Below, piece by piece: positions 1 to 7,242 of a stretch of 64,000 bases of DNA. The position numbers were made by a program, and so were the translations under genes. The DNA is taken from the NCBI GenBank assembly GCA_910579465.1, contig CAJTUB010000001.1, positions 372,001 to 436,000 of the forward strand, in the 5' to 3' direction. The notes under the pieces were generated by a model. It was not told the origin of the DNA. It ran no database searches and saw nothing but the letters and a program-made list of their open reading frames with translations. Positions within the stretch are counted from its first letter, which is position 1, and each line of letters opens with the position of its first letter. The DNA is from an uncultured Lachnospiraceae bacterium (GTDB lineage: Bacteria; Bacillota; Clostridia; Lachnospirales; Lachnospiraceae).

Positions 1-1368
1 AGCCACTGGGGACCGCAGTCCGTTCCGATGTGCGGGGACTGGTATGCAAGAAATATGTATATCCAGGGAACCGACCAGTATGAGTATCATGTCAGAACCT
101 ACGGCCATCCGTCAAAGTTCGGCTACAAGGATATCTGTGCGTTGTGGAAGGCGGAGAACTTTGACCCGGATACCCTGATGGAGAAGTACCATAAGGCAGG
201 CGCCAGGTTTTTCGTGGCACAGGCGTCCCATCACGACCATTTCTTTAATTTTAAATCACGATATAACAAATTTAATTCCGTTGATATGGGACCGGGAAAG
301 GATATCTGTGCCTTATGGAAGGCGGCAAGTGAAAAATGGAATATGCCGTTTGGCATGACGGAGCATCTGGGCGCTTCCTTTGCATGGTGGCGTTCCAATA
401 AGGGAGCGGATACCTACGGACCTCATGCGGGTGTCCCGTATGACGGCAATGACCCGGCATACCGGGAGTTTTACCATGACAATTATGAGCATGTTGCCAA
501 GCCGGGCGAGCCTGATAAGTGGGTATGGCTTACGGAAAATGAGAAGTTCCGGGAATACTGGCTGAAGGTAATGAAGGAGATTATCGATAATTACCATCCG
601 GATTTGCTTTATTCGGACAGCTGGCTTCCATTTGCGGAAAAGGATAAGACGGATGCTGCGGCGTACCGGTATGGACTCGAGGCGGTTGCGTATCTGTACA
701 ATACCTCCGAAAAAATACACGGACAAAACCAGGCGGTTTACACCCAGAAGGATCGTTCGGAGCAGATTTACCGTGTGGGTGTCCTTGATATCGAGCGGAG
801 CCAGCTTCACGATATTTCGCCGGAGCCTTGGATGTCGGAGACCTGCATCGGCGGCTGGTTTTATGACAGAAAGGCAAAGTATAAGACACCGCATCATATC
901 CTGGATATCCTGATTGATACCATCAGTAAGAACGGAACCTTTCTTCTCAACATATTGCAGCGTCCGGACGGCACAATCGACGAGGAAGCGGAATGGATTC
1001 TTAAGGAGCTTGCAAAGTGGTTTGCGGTCAACGGGGAAGCCGTATACGGCACCAGACCGTGGAGAATTGCAGGAGAGGGGCATGCCCGCGTTGTAATCGA
1101 CGGCTTCCGGGAGGAGCAGGTTGTATGGGACGACGATGATTTCCGTTTTGTGCAAAAGGACGGGAAGCTGTATGTCTATGTGATGAAATCAAAGGGGCGG
1201 AAGAGTACGGTTATCACGAGCCTGAACGGGGCAGAGCAGGTGAGCGCGGTCAGGCTGCTTGGCTGCGGCGCCGTCGGCTTCCATCAGTATCCGGGTGCGC
1301 TGGTAGTGGAGCTGCCGGAGACGCTGCCGACGGAATATGCCGCTGTACTGGAGCTTAGTTTCCGTTGA
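1..1368 (+). CDS. Alpha-L-fucosidase, GH29 (5' end outside window)
   Basis: The frame is open from the first base, so this is the C-terminal 455 residues of a longer enzyme. GH29 enzymes release alpha-L-fucose from glycans with retention. Family landmarks are visible: WGPQ followed by GDWYARNMY near the start, a HHDHFFNF segment, the region DLLYSDSW that should hold the catalytic Asp nucleophile, and NGTFLLN followed by DGTID near the end of the barrel. A small beta-rich C-terminal domain follows. The upstream part, including any signal peptide, cannot be seen, so the cellular location is unknown. Family assignment is secure; substrate linkage is not. Confidence 0.92.
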   Translation, partial: SHWGPQSVPMCGDWYARNMYIQGTDQYEYHVRTYGHPSKFGYKDICALWKAENFDPDTLMEKYHKAGARFFVAQASHHDHFFNFKSRYNKFNSVDMGPGKDICALWKAASEKWNMPFGMTEHLGASFAWWRSNKGADTYGPHAGVPYDGNDPAYREFYHDNYEHVAKPGEPDKWVWLTENEKFREYWLKVMKEIIDNYHPDLLYSDSWLPFAEKDKTDAAAYRYGLEAVAYLYNTSEKIHGQNQAVYTQKDRSEQIYRVGVLDIERSQLHDISPEPWMSETCIGGWFYDRKAKYKTPHHILDILIDTISKNGTFLLNILQRPDGTIDEEAEWILKELAKWFAVNGEAVYGTRPWRIAGEGHARVVIDGFREEQVVWDDDDFRFVQKDGKLYVYVMKSKGRKSTVITSLNGAEQVSAVRLLGCGAVGFHQYPGALVVELPETLPTEYAAVLELSFR

Positions 1369-1413
1369 CAAGAATACGCATGATCCGGAGAGGGAAATAT
1401 ATGCTATTTTATG

Positions 1414-1443
1414 TTGGGGCTGTCGCACGAAGCGCAGTCCCAA
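1414..1443 (+). terminator. Hairpin after the fucosidase gene
   Basis: A nine-base stem (TTGGGGCTG pairing with CAGTCCCAA, one wobble) surrounds a 12-base loop 45 bases after the stop codon. The same hairpin body recurs at 10852-10881, so it is a dispersed terminator-like element. This copy lacks a strong T-run. Confidence 0.5.
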
Positions 1444-1485
1444 CGGGTTATTTGAAGTATTTAGAAGCTTAAGAGCTGGAAAAGA

Positions 1486-1514
1486 TTGACAATCATTCTG
1501 AATTATGATAATAT
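1486..1514 (+). promoter_or_regulatory. Sigma-A promoter for the secreted protease
   Basis: TTGACA at 1486-1491 and TAATAT at 1509-1514 are separated by 17 bp. This gives a leader of about 110 nt before the protease start at 1634. Confidence 0.7.
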
Positions 1515-1633
1515 CAAAGCATAGGAATACAAAGGATAGATTTGTTTTGCAGATGAAAGTGTTTTAGGGTACCTTGAAAATTTAATATGTTTCTGAACAG
1601 AAACTTCTTTCAGGTAAGGATTGGAGGAGATCT

Positions 1634-2872
1634 ATGGGAAAAAATTTAAAAATATTGATTGCTTTGGCAGTAATTTCTATATCAGGTCTTTTTATGAATT
1701 CTTTTACGGCATATGCCCAGGATTTTTCAGACATTTCGTCAATGCTTCCAGAAGGAAAAACAGCAGAGTTTTACATAACCCAGGCAGAAAGTATCCAACA
1801 GTATAACCAATTGCTACATAAATTAGGCGTTGAAAGTGAAAATTCTTTCCGGAGTCAGGCGGCGGCCGGAAAAGCAAAGTATGATGATTGCTTTGGCGGT
1901 GCTTATCTTAATGAAAACGGAGAATTGGTTGTCCTGCTTACGAGTGATACGGCTGAAAACCGGAAAAGAATCAGGGAATATACAGGAAATCCTGGTATCA
2001 TAACGGAGTCCTGCAAATTTTCCTATAATGAGTTAACTGAGGTGATTGGTACAATTAACAGTCACTTGGATGAATTGTTGGAACGGGGAGCGGACCTTGG
2101 CAGTATGTACAGGGATGTCATGAATAATTGCGTTGTAATTAAGGTTCGTGATCTTAATGAATACAAGGAAGCGGAAATCCGGAAGGTAGTTGATTCCGGC
2201 TGTATGGTAATTCGGAATACAGATGAAGAAATAGAGTATCAGAGCGGTAGGACCAGTGATACGAAAGGTGGTCATGAAATAATAAATACTTCTACTTCAG
2301 GGACAGCCACACTTGGGTTTGGAGCGGTTCGTAACGGTGTAAAGGGTTATGTGACTGCTTCGCATTTCTGTAGAAGCATCGGGCAGCAGGTGAGCTATGA
2401 CGGCACTGTAATCGGAACGGTAAAACAGTCAGGTTATTATCCAAATTCTTATGCTGATGCGGCATTTATAGAATCAAACGGTGCGATGAATCCGACCAGC
2501 GCGTTTATGGGAGGATATTATTGTACGGCAGCTTCAACGACAGAATATCCGCAGAATACCAGTATATTGATGTATGGAAAGGTAAGCGGGCTGCAAAGCG
2601 GTACAATTTATTATTATGATTATACCTATGTGCCGCTGAACAAAGAGTATATTACAGTTACGGATCATGTGGCGGCAAAATATAAATCGGCGCAGGGTGA
2701 CAGCGGAGCGCCGGTATTCATTTATACAGGATGGAACAATGGGAGGCATACCTGTACCTTAATCGGAACCCACACTGCTTCAACCTTTCATGCATATGAT
2801 GAGGCAAATTCGGTTTTTTGTAAATATGGCAATATCGTAAGAATGTTAAATGTTACGGCGATTACAGAATAG
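1634..2872 (+). CDS. Secreted trypsin-like serine protease (S1, streptogrisin-like)
   Basis: A 412-residue exported protein. Residues 1-28 form a signal peptide with a basic start, a hydrophobic core and an AYA-Q cleavage site. Residues 30-210 look like a propeptide. The catalytic domain shows the S1 triad: His244 in TASHF, Asp275 in YADAAF, and Ser357 in GDSGAP. The layout resembles secreted alpha-lytic/streptogrisin-type proteases, made with an inhibitory prodomain and self-processed. A GGAG ribosome site precedes the start. It has its own promoter and is followed by a lipoprotein gene. The substrate is unknown; a role in digesting host or neighbour proteins is inference. Confidence 0.85.
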   Translation: MGKNLKILIALAVISISGLFMNSFTAYAQDFSDISSMLPEGKTAEFYITQAESIQQYNQLLHKLGVESENSFRSQAAAGKAKYDDCFGGAYLNENGELVVLLTSDTAENRKRIREYTGNPGIITESCKFSYNELTEVIGTINSHLDELLERGADLGSMYRDVMNNCVVIKVRDLNEYKEAEIRKVVDSGCMVIRNTDEEIEYQSGRTSDTKGGHEIINTSTSGTATLGFGAVRNGVKGYVTASHFCRSIGQQVSYDGTVIGTVKQSGYYPNSYADAAFIESNGAMNPTSAFMGGYYCTAASTTEYPQNTSILMYGKVSGLQSGTIYYYDYTYVPLNKEYITVTDHVAAKYKSAQGDSGAPVFIYTGWNNGRHTCTLIGTHTASTFHAYDEANSVFCKYGNIVRMLNVTAITE

Positions 2873-2928
2873 GTAAGGCCTTGAAAAGAGGTTTCTGTTC
2901 TAACAATTTATGAAAATAAGGAGGAGCT

Positions 2929-3594
2929 ATGTTTCAGAATCGAAAATTCAAAAAAGCATTACTTTTTGTTTTACTTTGTACGACAGTTTTCTTCCCTGCC
3001 TGCGGACAGGGGCGCAGCGAAAGCCCGACACCGGCGGGGACGCCGACACCAACGCCGGTGCCGGAGGGCTGGTGGGCAAGGCTGATCCAGAAGGACCGGA
3101 CCGACGTGAGCCGGGATATGGCCGGCTCCTTGGAGGAGGAAGCCTATTTTGCGAGACCGGTCAGTGCGTGTAAAACCGTATGCCTCGGAGACTTTGAGTT
3201 CAGTATGACGACGCCGAAGACCATTTACCGCCTTACCGAGCTGCAGGACGGGACGGACAGCATTCAGGTCACATTATCCCTGCGGTATGCCGGGGAGAAG
3301 GAGAGCGTTGTAATTTCTGCCAGGGAGGATCCGTTTAAGGGACTTATGGTGACGGACAGCAATCAGAACTGGGAGGGCGGCGGCGCGTATGATGTTGAGA
3401 TGAAGCATACCTTAAAAAAGGGAGAGGAGATTTCGTTTACGAAGGTGTATGAGGAGTATTCGAGGAATACGGCCGCGGCAGGCTACGGAATGATTGCCGG
3501 TATTGTTGATTTTGCTGTTTTGGATGAGGAGGGAAAGCGGACAGACGAGACATACGAGTATCTTCTTTCCATTCCTTATGATGTGTTAGAGTAA
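2929..3594 (+). CDS. Lipoprotein of unknown function
   Basis: A 221-residue lipoprotein. The N-terminus has a basic stretch, a hydrophobic core and a lipobox ending in FPAC, so Cys25 should be lipidated and anchored outside the membrane. A Thr/Pro-rich linker (about residues 33-46) follows, then a beta-rich domain with no motif I recognise. The start is set by AGGAGG just upstream. It lies 56 bp after the protease gene in the same direction and may be co-transcribed. A bidirectional terminator follows. It could bind a ligand or wall polymer; I have no direct evidence. Confidence 0.8.
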   Translation: MFQNRKFKKALLFVLLCTTVFFPACGQGRSESPTPAGTPTPTPVPEGWWARLIQKDRTDVSRDMAGSLEEEAYFARPVSACKTVCLGDFEFSMTTPKTIYRLTELQDGTDSIQVTLSLRYAGEKESVVISAREDPFKGLMVTDSNQNWEGGGAYDVEMKHTLKKGEEISFTKVYEEYSRNTAAAGYGMIAGIVDFAVLDEEGKRTDETYEYLLSIPYDVLE

Positions 3595-3635
3595 AGAAGC
3601 GGAGCGTTTATAGAATAAAACATTCCGCAAAAAGA

Positions 3636-3683
3636 GGCGCACGGTGTGCAGGGAAAACTGCTTTGCAGCTGCACACCGGCGCC
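3636..3683. terminator. Bidirectional terminator between convergent genes
   Basis: GGCGCACGGTGTGCA pairs with TGCACACCGGCGCC across a 20-base loop. A T-rich tract follows on the plus side and an A-rich tract precedes it. It lies between two genes that point at each other. Confidence 0.8.
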
Positions 3684-3702
3684 ATTTTGTTTTATTCCTG
3701 TA

Positions 3703-4290
3703 TTACCTTTGTTCGTCCAGGCTCTTAATCATTTTGTTCAGGCGTGCCATCTGGCTGAAGTAGTTCCCGAGCAGTAGAAGAAAGAAGGCAAACTGGATGA
3801 AACAAGCGATTCCTATCATCACACGTAAGAATCCTCCGGAGTTCAGAAGCCCTCCCAAAAGCAGCAGGGAACAGGAGCCGCCCATAGTAAGCAGAAGCGG
3901 AAGGATGCGGAGAAGCTGTCCGTTTACGATACGCTTACATAGCTCCAGCTTGGACTCCCGGTCACTGAACAGGGAAAGGTCAGGCTCTTCCCCGTTGATG
4001 CGCTGCTTGCGGAAATAGAACCAGTTCCCGTACTGGCCTGCAAACTCCCAGCCGAAGTCCTGATACATCTGCAGATAATCGTCCTCTGCGACACCGTTCT
4101 GCTTATAGTCGAGCTGGTAGCACCAGTCTTCCTTCGGAACGGCTTCAAAACGGTAATGGAAGCCGTCCGTGGAAAGAAACCTCCAGCCCTCGCGGTGCAT
4201 AAACGAGAGCCATGCCGCCTCCTGTTCAAATTCTGCAGTATAAAATTTCTGTTTCTCGATTAAGATGTTCTCATTTTCCTTTTCTTTCAT
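3703..4290 (-). CDS. DUF2812 membrane protein
   Basis: A 195-residue protein with a soluble N-terminal DUF2812-type domain and two hydrophobic segments near residues 130-150 and 155-175. The soluble part is rich in Trp, Tyr and Phe, with phrases like GWEFAG and NWFYFRK typical of the family. The start overlaps the stop of the upstream PadR gene in an ATGA, so the two are translationally coupled. DUF2812 proteins are routinely paired with PadR regulators. Their biochemical role is unknown; membrane sensing or regulator control is inferred from this pairing. Confidence 0.8.
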   Translation of the reverse strand: MKEKENENILIEKQKFYTAEFEQEAAWLSFMHREGWRFLSTDGFHYRFEAVPKEDWCYQLDYKQNGVAEDDYLQMYQDFGWEFAGQYGNWFYFRKQRINGEEPDLSLFSDRESKLELCKRIVNGQLLRILPLLLTMGGSCSLLLLGGLLNSGGFLRVMIGIACFIQFAFFLLLLGNYFSQMARLNKMIKSLDEQR

Positions 4291-4616
4291 TTGGCACCTC
4301 CTATGCTCTCGCCCCGGCTGTTCCGGTACAGCCGCTCAATTCGTTTTTGCTCCAGTTCCAAAATCTCGCTTCCCAGCTCCGTAATCCGATAAAACTTTCG
4401 TTTGTCTTCCTCTTTCAGAAACTGAATCAGCCCGTCCTTCTCCATCTTGGAAAGAGTACCATACATGGTTCCCGGACTGATGGAAAGCTCCCCGCCGGTC
4501 ATCTGCTTTACCTGCTGGCCGATATTATAGCCGTGGTTTTCCGTGCGGAGGCAGAACAGGATATAGAAGCCGGTTTCGGTCATGGGAATGTAAATCCGTC
4601 TGAGTTTTTCTTCCAA
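4287..4616 (-). CDS. PadR-family transcriptional regulator
   Basis: A 109-residue PadR winged-helix regulator. The core HGYNIGQQV...GTMYGTLSKMEKDGLI...KRKFYRIT is the standard PadR DNA-binding domain. I choose the TTG at 4616 because GAAAGGAG lies seven bases before it; an upstream ATG would add residues without family similarity. It overlaps the DUF2812 gene by four bases. PadR proteins usually repress their own operon and respond to small molecules or stress. Short palindromic blocks in the promoter region (4690-4775) are candidate operators. Confidence 0.88.
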   Translation of the reverse strand: MEEKLRRIYIPMTETGFYILFCLRTENHGYNIGQQVKQMTGGELSISPGTMYGTLSKMEKDGLIQFLKEEDKRKFYRITELGSEILELEQKRIERLYRNSRGESIGGAK

Positions 4617-4749
4617 TGCGCGTCTCCTTTCAAAGTTTTGCAGTTGTAATAATACCTTTCTTTGGTAAAGGTATTGCTTATTATATAGCTCAATATCCGA
4701 TGCATCGTACAACAATATATTGAATAGCGATGTATCGAGGCTTGATATA

Positions 4750-4778
4750 ACTATATCACGGTTCGATATAGATGTCAA
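4750..4778 (-). promoter_or_regulatory. Promoter and repeated operator blocks of the padR operon
   Basis: On the minus strand TTGACA (4773-4778) and TATAGT (4750-4755) are 17 bp apart. TTGATATA..TATATCA overlaps the -10 box, and further ATCG-rich palindromes (GATGCATCG, GATGTATCG) lie just downstream at 4698-4740. This is a likely PadR binding array. Confidence 0.65.
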
Positions 4779-4919
4779 GCATTTTTTAATTCCTTCGGTT
4801 TTAAGGAGACGGGACAGCTTAAGGGGCTGCTGCTCCGCTGCCCGCGGAGTACCGGGGGTGTGCGGAATGCGGACACTCCGGGAAGAACGGTATCTTTTTG
4901 TGAATTTTTTAAAAGAATA

Positions 4920-4948
4920 TAGACAAAACTATGTCATTGTGATATGAT
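4920..4948 (+). promoter_or_regulatory. Promoter for the DegV gene
   Basis: TAGACA at 4920-4925 and TATGAT at 4943-4948 with 17-bp spacing. The transcript should begin about 55 nt before the ATG at 5008. Confidence 0.6.
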
Positions 4949-5007
4949 GAGATGTAGAGATGAAAACTACATGGCGTGACAAGAAACGACAAAAGGAAGA
5001 TGGAGTT

Positions 5008-5838
5008 ATGGTTAGAAGGTTAGTTGCAGACAGCTGTGCTGATTTCACAGCAGAGAAGAAAAAATGGACGGAAGTCCGGTTGGTGCCGCTTACCCTGACA
5101 GTCGGGAGCGAGGATATTGTAGATAATGAGAGTTTTAACCAGAAGGATTTTTTAAATAAAATGCGTGCATGCGGAGAATGTCCGCGCTCTGCCTGCCCTT
5201 CACCGGAGAGCTATATGCGTGAATTTGAAGGGGCAGACGAGGTTTTTGTGGTTACACTCTCAAAGCATCTGAGCGGCTCTTACCAGAGTGCGGTGCTTGC
5301 AAAGCAGCTTTATCAGGAGGAGCACCCGGAGGTAAAGATTGAGGTGGTGGATTCCCAGTCTGCCTCGGTAGGGGAGTCCTTGCTGGTTTTGAAGCTGCGG
5401 AGTCTCTTTGAGAAGTATGACTTTACGGAAACGGCGAAACGGATTATTGCTTTCCGGGACAGCATGCAGACAAAGTTTGTACTTGAGGATTTGGATGTTT
5501 TTATAAAGAACGGTCGTCTTACGCATATTCAGGCGATTCTTTGCAATGCTTTAAATATCAAGCCGCTGTTGGCAGGAGAGAATGGTATGATTGTAAAGCT
5601 CGACCAGGCAAGAGGTGTGGAGCGTACGCTGAAAAAGCTTGTGGAGTCGGTTGTTGCCGATGTAAAGGAAGCGACGACAAGGACGCTTGCGATTGCCCAT
5701 TGCAATCATCCGTCCCGGGCGGAGGCGCTCCGTCAGATGATTATGAGCAGGGTGCCGTTCCGTGAGTGTATGGTAGTAGATACCGGCGGAGTAAGCACGA
5801 TGTACGCAAATGAGGGCGGGATTATCGTGGCATATTAG
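5008..5838 (+). CDS. DegV family fatty-acid-binding protein
   Basis: A 276-residue DegV protein. The N-terminus VADSCADFT is the family signature, followed by LSGSYQSA and DSQSASVGES that line the lipid pocket, and a C-terminal lobe beginning near FIKNGRLTH. DegV/FakB proteins bind a fatty acid and present it to the FakA kinase for phospholipid synthesis. No fakA is in the window. The start at 5008 is chosen because GGAG sits just upstream and the family signature begins at once. The stop codon touches a dispersed palindromic repeat. Confidence 0.9.
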   Translation: MVRRLVADSCADFTAEKKKWTEVRLVPLTLTVGSEDIVDNESFNQKDFLNKMRACGECPRSACPSPESYMREFEGADEVFVVTLSKHLSGSYQSAVLAKQLYQEEHPEVKIEVVDSQSASVGESLLVLKLRSLFEKYDFTETAKRIIAFRDSMQTKFVLEDLDVFIKNGRLTHIQAILCNALNIKPLLAGENGMIVKLDQARGVERTLKKLVESVVADVKEATTRTLAIAHCNHPSRAEALRQMIMSRVPFRECMVVDTGGVSTMYANEGGIIVAY

Positions 5839-5962
5839 GGAAACGCTGATGAAAGCGTTTCCCGCGCCGGATTTGCGTTGCGAAGCAACATTCACCCCTG
5901 CAAATCCGTGCGCATCCGCCGGAGGCTCTGAGGAAGCGATGATTTAATCAGCGCTTCCTCAG
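5838..5962. repeat. Dispersed triple-hairpin repeat, copy 1
   Basis: About 125 bp made of three nested palindromes: GGGAAACGCT/AGCGTTTCCC (5838-5863), CGGATTTG/CAAATCCG (5868-5909), and TGAGGAAGCG/GCGCTTCCTCA (5929-5961). A second copy lies at 34917-35032. The structure suggests a MITE or REP-like element; no coding content is seen. Confidence 0.8.
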
Positions 5963-6153
5963 CTCCGGAGGGCACGGCTGCCGGACGGAGTCTGTGGGTA
6001 TGTTTTGACGGCATACATGGAACGTATGCCGTCAAAGCCATAAGAATAAAAAGCGAAGATAAAAATAAAAAAATTAGAAAAAGGTATTGACATTTCTTTG
6101 AAAATGTTGCATAATATCAAAGTCGGGTTTAAACGACAGAGAATATAAAACAT

Positions 6154-6227
6154 CGAGGCGTGGCTCAGTTTGGTAGAGCGCTGCGTTCGGGACGCAGAGG
6201 CCGCAAGTTCGAATCTTGTCGCCTCGA
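6154..6227 (+). tRNA. tRNA-Pro (anticodon CGG)
   Basis: A 74-nt cloverleaf. The acceptor stem CGAGGCG pairs with CGCCTCG, the anticodon stem CTGCG/CGCAG encloses TTCGGGA with anticodon CGG, and the T-arm contains GTTCGAATC. CCA is not encoded. It reads CCG proline codons. Confidence 0.96.
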
Positions 6228-6313
6228 TTTTATTTTTACCACTTATTTGATTGCTGGAATAGCTTCGTTTCATTTGCCCTGGCTGCAAAAGTGGAGTATG
6301 CTAAATAGGTTTT

Positions 6314-6386
6314 GCTGCTGTGGCTCAGTCGGTAGAGCGACGCACTCGTAATGCGTAGGTCACGAGTTCAAATCTCGTCAGCAGCT
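6314..6386 (+). tRNA. tRNA-Thr (anticodon CGT)
   Basis: A 73-nt cloverleaf. The acceptor stem GCTGCTG pairs with CAGCAGC, the anticodon stem ACGCA/TGCGT encloses CTCGTAA with anticodon CGT, and the T-arm has GTTCAAATC. It lies 86 bp after tRNA-Pro and is probably co-transcribed. It reads ACG codons. Confidence 0.96.
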
Positions 6387-6426
6387 TTTTTGTATTTGCA
6401 AAATTGATACGAGGCGTAAAAAAACA

Positions 6427-6455
6427 GGTATAATAAATTTGTGATTTATTATACC
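6427..6455. other. Perfect inverted repeat after the tRNAs
   Basis: GGTATAATAAAT is followed after five bases by ATTTATTATACC, a perfect 12-bp stem. It may be an operator or processing hairpin between the tRNA pair and the terminator at 6473. Confidence 0.6.
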
Positions 6456-6472
6456 TCAGAATGGAGACAAGG

Positions 6473-6497
6473 TCCCGCACGAAAGTGCGGGATTTTT
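6473..6497 (+). terminator. Rho-independent terminator of the tRNA unit
   Basis: TCCCGCAC-GAAA-GTGCGGGA with a perfect 8-bp stem and a stable tetraloop is followed directly by five T residues. Confidence 0.88.
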
Positions 6498-6500
6498 CTA

Positions 6501-6532
6501 TGCGCAGATGAATTTATCGCTTACGCGATGCG
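6501..6532. repeat. 32-bp dispersed repeat, copy 1
   Basis: The block starting TGCGCAGATGAATTTATCGC and ending CGATGCG recurs with one mismatch at 62021-62052. Its ends are partly self-complementary. Function unknown. Confidence 0.7.
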
Positions 6533-6559
6533 CACCCCCGCGCGGCGGACAGGGAAGGC

Positions 6560-7087
6560 TCAGAACAGAGTGATAAACGACATGATGTAGTCAATCATTT
6601 CTTCCGGTGTTTCCTGCATACCGTTATCCATCCATTTTCTTGTGATGTTGTCGATAAGCCCCATTTTACCGACTGCCAGATACTTGTCCCGCAGGGTTTC
6701 CGACGGGAGCTCCGCTTCCTTTTGCCGTATCATGTTATCCATGCGGGAGAATAAAACATTTCTATTTTGCGGATGAATTTTCTCCATCTGCTTTTGTTTT
6801 CTTGTGAAACAGTAGAAATGGTTGAAAAGGAATTCCCGCCATTTTCTTTCGTCGGAACCGTGCAGGGTAGGAAAGACATCCCCGATCAGCTCATCGGAGA
6901 TTTCATCTGCAATAACATCAATAACATCATTGATTGAATTGAAGTTCCGGTAGAACGATGCTCTTGCAACCTGTGCTGTATTGATAATATCCGTGACCGT
7001 TATATCCATATAGGGTTTTTCCGCCAGCAGTTCCATAACGGCATTTATGATTTCCCGGCGTACGGAATGTGCTTCTTTCTTCGTCAT
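6560..7087 (-). CDS. TetR-family regulator of the adjacent ABC exporter
   Basis: A 175-residue TetR-type regulator. The N-terminal helix-turn-helix is clear (ITVTDIINTAQVARASFYRNF); the remaining helical domain should bind a ligand. It is divergent from the ABC pair that starts at 7243. The intergenic region carries a perfect palindrome built on TGATACA/TGTATCA plus extra GTATCA half-sites, the expected layout for a repressor that controls itself and the exporter. The start has a GGAGG site upstream. The inducer is unknown; a drug or toxic metabolite exported by the pump is inference. Confidence 0.9.
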   Translation of the reverse strand: MTKKEAHSVRREIINAVMELLAEKPYMDITVTDIINTAQVARASFYRNFNSINDVIDVIADEISDELIGDVFPTLHGSDERKWREFLFNHFYCFTRKQKQMEKIHPQNRNVLFSRMDNMIRQKEAELPSETLRDKYLAVGKMGLIDNITRKWMDNGMQETPEEMIDYIMSFITLF

Positions 7088-7129
7088 GATACAAATTCGC
7101 CTCCTTATGTATCATTTGCTCTCAACCTA

Positions 7130-7185
7130 TTGACCGAGATTTGGTAAAATGATATACTGTTTCAAAAGTGATACAAGATGTATCA
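7130..7185 (+). promoter_or_regulatory. Exporter promoter with TetR-type operator
   Basis: TTGACC (7130-7135) and TATACT (7153-7158) are 17 bp apart. The palindrome TGATACA-AGA-TGTATCA at 7169-7185 lies just downstream of the transcription start. Related half-sites appear near 7086-7115 and 7201-7208. Confidence 0.75.
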
Positions 7186-7242
7186 TACACTAATTTAATT
7201 GTATCACATAATAAACATTATGTCAAGAGAAAGGAAGCGCTT

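Noticed and set aside
313..1155. Long minus-strand frame of 280 codons opposite the fucosidase
   Set aside because: It is a mirror frame of a strong GH29 gene, with no ribosome site and no recognisable domain. The same holds for minus-strand frames opposite GH31 (55999-57117) and GH36 (58109-58792).
6154..6386. Integration of the element into the tRNA genes
   Set aside because: The tRNAs are more than 4 kb from the element edge with intact chromosomal genes between, and no duplicated tRNA 3' end was found at 10.8 or 43.8 kb.
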